A stretch of DNA of 5,847 bases. It comes from Acidobacteriota bacterium. GTDB lineage: Bacteria > Acidobacteriota > Terriglobia > Acidiferrales > UBA7541. The translations under genes and the position numbers were made by a program. The notes under the pieces are model-generated. The model searched no databases, was not told the origin of the DNA, and saw only the letters and a list, made by a program, of their open reading frames with translations. The stretch is taken from positions 1 through 5,847 of the forward strand of contig QHYF01000272.1 in assembly GCA_003224075.1 (NCBI GenBank). Reading direction: 5' to 3'. Below, piece after piece: positions 1-5,646 of the stretch (position 1 is its first letter; every line of letters starts with the position of its first letter).

Positions 1-788
1 AAAGATGAAAACCGTTGCAGAATCTGCCCTACCCCGAGCCAAGAAACCATCAGTAGCGCCAAGAGCAAGACGGCAGCCCCGGCAAGTAACTGTTTCCCCT
101 TGGTGCGCTGCAGAATCACCGCGAGCGCCAATACCGCCAACTCGACGCCAAAACTTACAATGCCGCCCCGAGATGCAGAGAGGAAGAGCGCGCCGATCGG
201 CACAACTGCGAAAAGGCCTACGGCAGGCCAGCGCTCCCGCCGCACCCTGCCCAGGATGAGAGGAGCGAGTGAGAGCGGCAGAACCAATTCGACGAATCCA
301 GCAAAGTGATTCCGATTGGCGTAAGGTCCGAAGGGAATTCCTCCGTAGCGCATCTCGCGAAACCAGTAGAGCTTCCCGTTGAAGGTCAGGTGCTGGAGGA
401 TTCCGAAGATGCTCACCAGAAAGCCGAATCCCATTCCGAACCAGACGAAGCCGCGCCAGTCGCGAAGCGTCCGGAAAGCTTGAACGGCAAGAAAGAGAAC
501 GATCAGGTCGGCCAGGAGCAGCAGAAGTTCGATCCGTGTGCTGTGAGAAGACGCGGTACGATGAAAAAACCACTGGCCCAAAACAATGAGGGAGAGCGCC
601 GCCAGCGGCGGCAGCAGGGGAGAAAAAACGGGTTGCTCTTTTGGGTTGAAAAAGATCCACAATGCCCAGACGAGAAAGAGCAAACCAGCGCCGGTCTCGA
701 TCACCGCGCGGGCCCAATCTTCGACACCGCCGTGCGCGGCAACGGCAAACACCAGCAGCGCGCAAATGCCAATGCGCAGTATCTTCAT
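1..788 (-). CDS. O-antigen ligase / polymerase family membrane protein (C-terminal part beyond left edge)
   Basis: An open frame starts with ATG at 788-786 and stays open to the window edge, giving 262 residues with no stop. The protein is strongly hydrophobic, with membrane-spanning stretches around residues 5-18, 34-47, 58-74, 88-104, 113-131, 163-179, 188-204, 210-227 and 234-250. Two signatures fit the Wzy_C/O-antigen ligase family: GPYANRNHFAGF at 154-165, and LSASRGGIVSF at 203-213 at the start of a later helix. Members of this family act in the inner membrane, joining or polymerising undecaprenyl-linked glycans at the periplasmic face. The ATG overlaps the TGA of the TPR gene (ATGA, 785-788), and a GGAG lies 11 bases before it inside that gene, so the two are probably co-transcribed and translationally coupled. 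The glycan substrate is not readable here. The large periplasmic loop and C-terminus are cut off, so ligase versus polymerase cannot be decided. Family call is confident; exact role is not. Confidence 0.85.
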   Translation of the reverse strand, partial: MKILRIGICALLVFAVAAHGGVEDWARAVIETGAGLLFLVWALWIFFNPKEQPVFSPLLPPLAALSLIVLGQWFFHRTASSHSTRIELLLLLADLIVLFLAVQAFRTLRDWRGFVWFGMGFGFLVSIFGILQHLTFNGKLYWFREMRYGGIPFGPYANRNHFAGFVELVLPLSLAPLILGRVRRERWPAVGLFAVVPIGALFLSASRGGIVSFGVELAVLALAVILQRTKGKQLLAGAAVLLLALLMVSWLGVGQILQRFSS

Positions 789-2059
789 GGTTTGGAATGC
801 TCCGCCGGTTCCGGAACCAAAGCGACGTCATCCACCCAGGCGGTTCCCTGAATTTTGTTCTCGGGTTGATCGCTGGGAAAACGACCCAAACAGACTTGTA
901 GTTCCTGGACGTCTTTTGCGGAGGACCAGGGTATTTCGATACGGATCCAAGGTTCAGTCCCGTGAACATCAGGCGTGACGGAAAGGGAAGTGTCCCCCGT
1001 TCCGAGCGAGCGCAATTGGAATCGCACGCCCTGATCGGTGGTGAGCGTTCTGGTGCGCACCCACGCCGAGAACCGATAGGTGGTGGAAGGCTGCACGGGG
1101 ACGTAATGGCAGAGGCTGGCGAAATTGATGTTGGACTTTCCGTCAAACATTAGCCGCAGGGAACGGTTGCCGGAGTGCTTTTCCTGAGTATCGATGCTAA
1201 TTTGCACGCCGCGGAGACCATCGGGAAAAAGCCAGGTGAAACCGCCGCCGGTCACACCTGATTCGAAACCGCCGTCCCACAAAACCGAGCCGGAGGGCCC
1301 TTGAATATCGGCCATGCCGGAAGACTCCACGGCCTGGTCCCAGACGCGGCGCGCTTGTGCAATTCGTTTTTCGGTCATTAAGGCGCCGACCAGTGGAAAA
1401 GAATCCTGCAAGAGCAACCGGGGATGAATGGAAACGAGCCGATCCCATACGCTCAGGGCGATGTCGGTGTGGCCGTCTGCGATCTGGTCGCGAATCACAT
1501 CGACGTAAGCACTGCTAATCGGAGGAAGAACGCGATCGACGATCGTTTCGACGCTGGATCCAGCGTGAAGGGAACGGGAAAACGCTTCCGCGCCGCGCTT
1601 GGGGTCGGATTCAACAGCGCGGCGCAGTTCGATAAAGGCTGGATCGAGTTCTCCCTGGCGCAACAGGAAATTGCCATAGCGCCAAGATCCCTCGGCCGAA
1701 AGAGGGTAGGCGCGCCTTGCGTGGAGGAAGGCGTCCCGGGCAGCGGCGAGATTGCCTTCCGATTCATAGGCGGTGGCGAGGTCCAACCAGATGTCCGCGG
1801 AGCCCGGATTCAAAGACAAAGCAGCAAGATAAGCACGAATGGCGCGCGGGCCGTCGGGACTTTCGAGGTTGTAATGCCAGTTACGGGCGTCGCCTGGCTC
1901 AAGATAGATGGCCCGCTCACACCCTTCGCGGGTTTGTAAGCCAGCAAAATGAACGGCGAACGCGTTTCGAATGCTGAAGTAAGAGAGATTGGCTACAATA
2001 GCGACGGAAACGGCAAGAAGTATTCCGCGCTGAAAGGGGTTGGAGAGGGGAGGGATCAT
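785..2059 (-). CDS. Membrane-anchored TPR protein with C-terminal carbohydrate-binding-like domain
   Basis: This 424-residue protein begins at ATG 2059. An in-frame stop lies only 15 bases upstream (2077-2075), so no longer start is possible; the ribosome site is weak (a TGGA just before the ATG). Residues 11-29 form one hydrophobic segment after a short N-terminus, read as a signal anchor leaving the rest in the periplasm. Residues about 70-155 contain TPR-like helical repeats, for example IWLDLATAYESEGNLAAARDAF, and a degenerate repeat region continues to about 245. From about residue 258 the composition changes to a beta-rich jelly-roll domain that opens with LWDGGFESG and closes with WVDDVALVP (408-416), typical of CBM4/9-like or discoidin-like folds that bind glycans. 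Together with the following O-antigen ligase-like gene it suggests a role in assembly or export of a surface polysaccharide. The partner and ligand are inference; the domain layout is seen directly. Confidence 0.8.
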   Translation of the reverse strand: MIPPLSNPFQRGILLAVSVAIVANLSYFSIRNAFAVHFAGLQTREGCERAIYLEPGDARNWHYNLESPDGPRAIRAYLAALSLNPGSADIWLDLATAYESEGNLAAARDAFLHARRAYPLSAEGSWRYGNFLLRQGELDPAFIELRRAVESDPKRGAEAFSRSLHAGSSVETIVDRVLPPISSAYVDVIRDQIADGHTDIALSVWDRLVSIHPRLLLQDSFPLVGALMTEKRIAQARRVWDQAVESSGMADIQGPSGSVLWDGGFESGVTGGGFTWLFPDGLRGVQISIDTQEKHSGNRSLRLMFDGKSNINFASLCHYVPVQPSTTYRFSAWVRTRTLTTDQGVRFQLRSLGTGDTSLSVTPDVHGTEPWIRIEIPWSSAKDVQELQVCLGRFPSDQPENKIQGTAWVDDVALVPEPAEHSKP

Positions 2060-2137
2060 TCCACGGTACTCTGCCTAGACCGCAACGGAGTTGCAAGATA
2101 AAAGTCGGTGACTCCGCCCGCCGCAGCAAGGTCTGAA

Positions 2138-2151
2138 GAATTCACGAATTC
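2138..2151. repeat. GAATTC-AC-GAATTC dyad, possible operator
   Basis: Two GAATTC hexamers are separated by AC, so the 14 bases are a palindrome except for the centre. The symmetry is echoed further out by TCTG at 2132-2135 and CAGA at 2157-2160. It lies 79-92 bases before the TPR gene ATG and about 40 bases upstream of the candidate cyclase promoter, a position where a regulator could bind. No regulator gene is in the window, and such dyads can arise by chance, so the role is a guess. Confidence 0.25.
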
Positions 2152-2189
2152 GCCTGCAGACTGCACGAAACACGTCGAAGACGGCTGGG

Positions 2190-2218
2190 TTGCTGCTGAC
2201 AAGAAGTAACAGTAGAAT
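2190..2218 (+). promoter_or_regulatory. Candidate sigma70-type promoter for the lasso cyclase operon
   Basis: TTGCTG (2190-2195, three of six matches to the -35 consensus) is followed after 17 bases by TAGAAT (2213-2218, five of six matches to the -10 consensus). Transcription would begin near 2225 and leave a 5' leader of about 165 bases before the TTG start of the cyclase. It is flanked by an inverted pair GGCTGG (2183-2188) and CCAGCC (2225-2230). It is the best spaced match I found on this strand, but the -35 half is weak. Confidence 0.3.
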
Positions 2219-2284
2219 GCTGCTCCAGCCTGGCAGTGCTTCGAAATGCAACTCTCGTCGCCGGGGAAATCCGCCTCGGGATCT

Positions 2285-2300
2285 ATTCCGGGGGCGGAAT
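2285..2300 (+). repeat. Short hairpin in the putative 5' leader of the cyclase mRNA
   Basis: ATTCCG and CGGAAT form a perfect 6-base stem around a GGGG loop. A run of five T follows at 2310-2314, but 9 bases after the stem, which is too far for a normal intrinsic terminator. A second possible stem, CGGG (2302-2305) with CCCG (2315-2318), lies just beyond. This could be a modest leader structure; there is no independent evidence for attenuation. Confidence 0.25.
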
Positions 2301-2377
2301 CCGGGTGACTTTTTCCCGCAACGATGATGCCGTGCAGCAGCCCTTTTCACCGTTCGAAACGCCGGCCACTCGGATAG

Positions 2378-2382
2378 AAAGG
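2378..2382 (+). promoter_or_regulatory. Ribosome binding site that supports the TTG start of the cyclase
   Basis: AAAGG ends 8 bases before TTG 2391. An in-frame TGA stop at 2388-2390 sits directly before that TTG, so the start cannot be further upstream, and the next residues read SGIVGIF, the usual N-terminus of this family. Together these settle the start. Confidence 0.6.
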
Positions 2383-2390
2383 CGATTTGA

Positions 2391-4253
2391 TTGAGCGGCA
2401 TCGTCGGCATCTTCCACCGGAACGGTGCGCCGATTGAGCGGGCGCTTTTGCAATCTCAGGTGGATTCTCTCGCCTACCGTGGCCCCGATTCCCAAACGTG
2501 CTGGCTGGAGAGCTCCATTGGTCTGGGTCATGCAATGCTGCAGACCACACACGAAGCGCGGGCCGAAAATCAGCCTGCGAGTCTCGACGGGCGATTTTGG
2601 ATGGTCGCGGACGCACGAATCGATTGCCGCGAGGACCTCACCGCCGAACTGCGACGCTCCGGGCGTGAGGTTGGGGCGAACGCTCCCGACTCTGAACTGA
2701 TTCTGCATGCCTATGCTGCGTGGGGCACACCGTGCGTCGAGCATTTGAGGGGGGATTTTTCGTTCGCGATCTGGGATGCGGCCAAGAGAGAACTGTTTTG
2801 TGCACGCGATCATTTCGGAATCAAGCCTTTTTACTTTGCCCAGTTGGGGGATGTTTTTATTTTCAGCAACACGCTGAACTGCATTCGAATGCACCCGCTT
2901 GTATCGGGGGAATTGAACGACGCGGCGATTGGCGATTTTCTGCTGTTTGGGTTGAACTACGACAACGCGACCACGACCTTTCGCGACATTCAGCGCCTGC
3001 CGCCCGCGCATTCCCTGACTTTCTCGGCGAATGGAGTAAAGATTAGACATTACTGGACACCCCCAACGGACGGGCGGATTCGCTATTCGAAGCCCGAAGA
3101 GTACATCGAGAATTTTCAGTCGTTGTTACAAGCGGCGGTCGCCGACCGTCTTCGCACGGAGTGCGTCGGAATCCTCTTAAGTGGTGGACTGGATTCGTCG
3201 TCGGTGGCGGCGGTGGCCAAGGAGGTGTCGGCAAAGAATGATCGAAAAACGGATATTCGAGGCTATACGCACGTATATGAATCGCTGATTTCTCATAACG
3301 ACGGAGAATACGCGAGCGAGACGGCCAAGTTTCTGGGCGTTCCGATCAGACTCATACCGATGGACCACGTGCAGCTTTTCGAGCGCTGGGACGATCCCGA
3401 ATTAGGCTGGCCCGAGCCGATCAGCAACCCCCTCGTCGCTGGTGTTCTTGACTCGTACCGCATCGCTTCCACTGACTGCCGTGTTCTATTGTCTGGAGAA
3501 GGCGGCGACGACCTCATGAACTTTCAGATGTGGCCGTATGTGGAAGACCTGCGGCGAAACGGAGAGTGGCAACGACTACTCACAGAGATGGCGAATTACA
3601 TTTGGGTTAGACCCTTTCCGTGGCGCGGCATCCGCGCCCGTGCTCTACGACTCGCCGGAAAGGATCCCGATCTGCCGACGTTTCCGAATTGGCTGACGGC
3701 AGAATTCAGCCGCCGCGCGAACCTTGGTGCACGGTGGAAGGAGGGGTGCGAGCTGCCTAAATCTGGCATCAGGCATCCTATTCATCCTAAGGGTTACGCG
3801 TCCCTGGCCCTGCCCCAGTGGACGCTCATGTTCGAACAGGAGAATGCCGGCGTGACGCATTGCCCGGTGGAAACTCGCTACCCGCTTCTTGATTTGCGGA
3901 TCGTGAATTATCTGCTTGCACTGCCTATGTTTCCCTGGTTCTTTCAAAAGATGCTCCTGCGCGAGGCGATGGAGGGGCGATTGCCGGAGCGCGTGCGGAT
4001 GCGGCCAAAGACGCCCCTGCAAGGTGACCCGCTTTGTGACCAGGTCCGGCGGACGGGAATTGAACGGCTAAATCAAATGCGCTGGAACCCTGATGTCGAT
4101 CGGTACATCAATCGCTCGGCGCTTATCCAACCACATGGTAAGATGAGTTCAGAGCAAGTCAGCAGCAATATCCGGCCCTATTGTCTGAACATTTGGTTGC
4201 AGTCGGCGCGAAGAGTTCGATATAAGATTCGTGCGGAGGCTGGGAATGGTTAA
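2391..4253 (+). CDS. Lasso peptide cyclase (asparagine synthetase B-like, protein C)
   Basis: This 620-residue protein has an N-terminal glutamine-hydrolase-like domain (about 1-220) and a C-terminal ATP-dependent synthetase domain. Visible motifs are RGPDS (30-34), GDFSFAIWD (121-129), RDHFGIKPFY (139-148), the PP-loop LSGGLDSS (263-270), SGEGGDD (368-374) and ETRYPLLD (494-501). The glutaminase nucleophile Cys that follows Met in true asparagine synthetases is Ser2 here, and the usual NGEIYN stretch is replaced by ADARIDC (73-79), so the ammonia-producing site is dead. This is the pattern of lasso cyclases such as McjC, which adenylate a core Asp or Glu side chain and close the isopeptide ring on the peptide N-terminus. 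The next gene encodes a lasso precursor and overlaps this stop by 8 bases, which strongly supports the role over an amide-forming synthetase of another pathway. The start is TTG. Cytoplasmic; expected to act with B1 and B2 proteins not seen here. Confidence 0.88.
   Translation: MSGIVGIFHRNGAPIERALLQSQVDSLAYRGPDSQTCWLESSIGLGHAMLQTTHEARAENQPASLDGRFWMVADARIDCREDLTAELRRSGREVGANAPDSELILHAYAAWGTPCVEHLRGDFSFAIWDAAKRELFCARDHFGIKPFYFAQLGDVFIFSNTLNCIRMHPLVSGELNDAAIGDFLLFGLNYDNATTTFRDIQRLPPAHSLTFSANGVKIRHYWTPPTDGRIRYSKPEEYIENFQSLLQAAVADRLRTECVGILLSGGLDSSSVAAVAKEVSAKNDRKTDIRGYTHVYESLISHNDGEYASETAKFLGVPIRLIPMDHVQLFERWDDPELGWPEPISNPLVAGVLDSYRIASTDCRVLLSGEGGDDLMNFQMWPYVEDLRRNGEWQRLLTEMANYIWVRPFPWRGIRARALRLAGKDPDLPTFPNWLTAEFSRRANLGARWKEGCELPKSGIRHPIHPKGYASLALPQWTLMFEQENAGVTHCPVETRYPLLDLRIVNYLLALPMFPWFFQKMLLREAMEGRLPERVRMRPKTPLQGDPLCDQVRRTGIERLNQMRWNPDVDRYINRSALIQPHGKMSSEQVSSNIRPYCLNIWLQSARRVRYKIRAEAGNG
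4235..4239 (+). promoter_or_regulatory. Strong Shine-Dalgarno of the lasso precursor
   Basis: GGAGG lies inside the end of the cyclase gene, 6 bases before ATG 4246. It is the best ribosome site in the window and supports the reality of the small downstream gene. It may also offset the need to make far more precursor than enzyme from one message. Confidence 0.7.
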
Positions 4254-4395
4254 GCCCGTTAAATGGGAACCGAAAAAACCGTATTCGAAGCCCTCTCTGA
4301 CCAAGTATGGAACCGTGCGGGAACTCACGCAGACGATGGGGAACAAGGGCAACAAGGATGGGGGGAAAGGAAATATGTCAAGGACTCACATGTAG
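4246..4395 (+). CDS. Lasso peptide precursor (protein A), 49 residues
   Basis: A 49-codon gene starts with ATG 4246, overlapping the cyclase stop by 8 bases, with GGAGG 6 bases upstream. Residues 10-29 read KKPYSKPSLTKYGTVRELTQ, which contains the lasso leader motif YxxPxLxxxGxxxxxTx: Y13, P16, L18, G22, T28. The first three contact the RRE domain of B1 proteins and the Thr is normally at position -2. The remaining part, GNKGNKDGGKGNMSRTHM from residue 32, has one acidic residue only, Asp38, the sole possible ring acceptor. With canonical spacing the core starts at Thr30 and Asp38 is position 9. If Thr30 is the -2 residue, the core starts at Gly32 and Asp38 is position 7. The core is Gly-, Asn- and Lys-rich with a GNK-GNK repeat and almost no bulky residues. 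Ser45 and Thr47 could be targets of the kinase downstream. The leader match and context make the call firm; the mature structure is inferred. Confidence 0.87.
   Translation: MVKPVKWEPKKPYSKPSLTKYGTVRELTQTMGNKGNKDGGKGNMSRTHM
4339..4356 (+). repeat. Tandem GNK repeat inside the lasso core
   Basis: Two 9-base units, GGGAACAAG and GGCAACAAG, differ at one wobble position and encode Gly-Asn-Lys twice (residues 32-37), just before the ring-forming Asp38. This looks like a recent in-frame duplication, which would have moved the acceptor Asp three residues further from the N-terminus. Confidence 0.6.
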
Positions 4396-4530
4396 TGGCA
4401 AGCCGTCACGACCCAGCAGACTGAGCGGGAGCAACCCGAGCACTCATGGATCCATTCTCTGAAATTGCAATTTCAACGCATAGAGTAAAGAATCAAGCGG
4501 TATCAACCCGAGGATACAAATTTCGAGCCT
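4396..4530. other. Gap between precursor and kinase with two palindromes
   Basis: These 135 bases hold two perfect palindromes 5 bases apart: ATGGATCCAT (4446-4455) and GAAATTGCAATTTC (4461-4474). A weak promoter-like pair overlaps the second one: TTGCAA (4465-4470), 17 bases, AAGAAT (4488-4493). A short CGGG-AGCAA-CCCG stem (4426-4438) has no T-run, so it is not a convincing terminator. The gap could let the kinase be expressed or regulated separately from the cyclase and precursor. No credible second precursor was found here. Confidence 0.4.
4461..4474. promoter_or_regulatory. Perfect 14-base palindrome upstream of the kinase, possible operator
   Basis: GAAATTGCAATTTC is its own reverse complement and lies 57-70 bases before the kinase start, overlapping the -35 half of a weak promoter candidate. 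Dyads of this size and place are common repressor sites. As RNA it could form only a 5-base AT-rich stem, so a DNA-binding role is the likelier one. No cognate regulator is visible. Confidence 0.3.
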
Positions 4531-5571
4531 TTGTTTCGTATAGTTGATGAAGTGGATTTCACACACAACGTTTTCGGCCTCGTTTTACGATCTAATCTCA
4601 CCATTCCGGGACTTTCGCTTCTGGAAACACCTTCTGAAATTCTTGATGTACAAATCCATCTAGGCGAATCGCCATCCACTGAGTCTGGGAGGGCAGAGGA
4701 GTCTCAACCCGTTGTGTACACGAGTTCCGACACGGATGAAGGCGGCAAGCCAATCTGGGAAATCCGGACAAGCCTGCACGGTTCTCTTTTTCATTTGACA
4801 TACTATGACGGAATGCAATTCTGGTTTGATCGCAGAGGGAAGGATCTCTGGGCGGTCTGGCCTCCAGAAGCGTCCCTTGAAGATGCTTGTTCCTACTTGC
4901 TTGGCCCTGTCTTGGGAATATTGTTGCGGCTGCGCGGCGTAGTCTGCCTGCACGCGAGCGCTGTAGCCTTCGAGGGTTTCAGTGTGGCACTGGTTGGCGC
5001 CGCCGGTGCAGGAAAGTCAACCACTGCGGCGGCGTTCGCCAAGCAAGGCTGCGCGGTCCTTTCCGATGACATTGTCGCGCTGGCCGAACAGGAAGGAACG
5101 TTCCATGTCATGCCAGCTTATCCGCATCTTTGTCTTTGGCCTGATTCCGTGAGAATCCTCTACGGGGCCCCGGACGCGCTTCCGCAGTTGAGCCCGGAAT
5201 GGGATAAGCGGCGTCTCGCACTCGGAGGAGAGGGGACACGTTTTGAGGACCGCCCTCTCCCTCTCGGCGCCATTTATATTCTGGGAGATCGACGACCGGA
5301 ACCGGCACCTTGCGTAGAAAAAATCGGGCCGCAAGATGCACTGGTCTCGCTTGTAGCAGAAACCTACGCGAATAAAATCCTGGATCGGGATCTGCGGGCT
5401 CGCGAGTTTGCGCTTCTTGGGAAACTTGCAACGACGGTTCCCATCCGGCGAATCCATCCACACCAGGACGCCGCGCGACTCGAAGAGTTATGCAGGGTTA
5501 TTCGCGAGGATTTTGCGGCGCTAAAATCCCCAGCCCCAGCGCGGCCCCGAGAATCAATTCATTGCCCCTAA
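4531..5571 (+). CDS. HPr kinase-like P-loop protein, probable lasso-tailoring kinase
   Basis: A protein of about 346 residues. The N-terminal part (about 1-135) includes FGLVLRSNLTIPGL (15-28), the beta-rich opening usual in HPrK-related proteins of RiPP loci. The catalytic part begins with LHASAV (140-145), followed by the Walker A loop GAAGAGKST (156-164), then VLSDDIVAL (176-184) with the acidic Mg/catalytic region, and PAYPHLCLWPDSV (195-207). True HPr kinase/phosphorylase is a sugar-control enzyme acting on HPr Ser46. Stand-alone relatives in lasso clusters, such as PadeK and ThcoK, instead phosphorylate a Ser near the precursor C-terminus. Sitting 135 bases after the precursor, this one most likely modifies Ser45 or Thr47. 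The start is uncertain: TTG 4531 is the first usual start codon after an in-frame stop at 4486-4488, its ribosome site is poor (GAGGA about 16 bases upstream), and GTG 4552 is an alternative. The C-terminus is Pro/Arg rich and probably disordered. Confidence 0.78.
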   Translation: MFRIVDEVDFTHNVFGLVLRSNLTIPGLSLLETPSEILDVQIHLGESPSTESGRAEESQPVVYTSSDTDEGGKPIWEIRTSLHGSLFHLTYYDGMQFWFDRRGKDLWAVWPPEASLEDACSYLLGPVLGILLRLRGVVCLHASAVAFEGFSVALVGAAGAGKSTTAAAFAKQGCAVLSDDIVALAEQEGTFHVMPAYPHLCLWPDSVRILYGAPDALPQLSPEWDKRRLALGGEGTRFEDRPLPLGAIYILGDRRPEPAPCVEKIGPQDALVSLVAETYANKILDRDLRAREFALLGKLATTVPIRRIHPHQDAARLEELCRVIREDFAALKSPAPARPRESIHCP

Positions 5572-5646
5572 CATGGTAAGACTGCTGACCGTGCGAAGAG
5601 AGCGAGTGCGAGCTTTCTCTGGAGCATCCAATTCACAAGACAAAGA
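5572..5646. other. Convergent gap between kinase and nucleotidyltransferase
   Basis: Seventy-five bases separate two genes that point at each other, where a shared terminator would be expected. I see only a weak AGAGA/TCTCT pairing and no GC-rich stem followed by a T-run in either direction, so termination may be Rho-dependent. Confidence 0.4.

Larger units (their letters stand above)
2060..2390. other. Divergent intergenic region between polysaccharide and lasso genes
   Basis: These 331 bases separate the minus-strand TPR gene from the plus-strand lasso cyclase, so promoters for both directions are expected here. I see no convincing coding sequence: the open frames crossing it are rich in Arg, Cys and Ser and lack family resemblance. 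It contains a candidate plus-strand promoter (2190-2218), a GAATTC dyad (2138-2151), a short inverted repeat GCAAC-GGA-GTTGC (2082-2094), a hairpin in the putative leader of the cyclase mRNA (2285-2300), and an AAAGG ribosome site before the cyclase. No good sigma70-like pair was found for the minus direction. Confidence 0.7.

Noticed and set aside
306..851. Plus-strand open frame of 181 codons over the O-antigen ligase gene
   Set aside because: The opposite strand encodes a continuous multi-spanning membrane protein with family motifs; the plus frame is low-complexity, charged and without recognisable features.
1424..1939. Plus-strand open frame of 171 codons over the TPR gene
   Set aside because: It lies entirely antisense to the TPR repeats and shows no motif or ribosome site.
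2075..2410. Minus-strand open frame of 111 codons filling the divergent intergenic region
   Set aside because: It has a short hydrophobic stretch, but it is otherwise Arg/Cys/Ser-rich, overlaps the start of the cyclase and has no family resemblance.
2283..3050. Minus-strand open frame of 255 codons inside the cyclase gene
   Set aside because: It is antisense to a clear asparagine synthetase-like domain, is rich in Arg, Gln and Pro, and matches no family I know; it is a shadow caused by GC-rich codon bias.
2391..4253. Housekeeping asparagine synthetase (asnB)
   Set aside because: The catalytic Cys is Ser2, the NGEIYN segment is lost, and the gene overlaps a lasso precursor, so a cyclase role fits better.
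4426..4438. CGGG-AGCAA-CCCG stem as a terminator after the precursor
   Set aside because: The stem has only four pairs and is not followed by a T-run.
4446..4547. Possible 33-residue peptide gene after the precursor, considered as a second precursor
   Set aside because: It has no leader motif, no good ribosome site, and runs out of frame into the start of the kinase.
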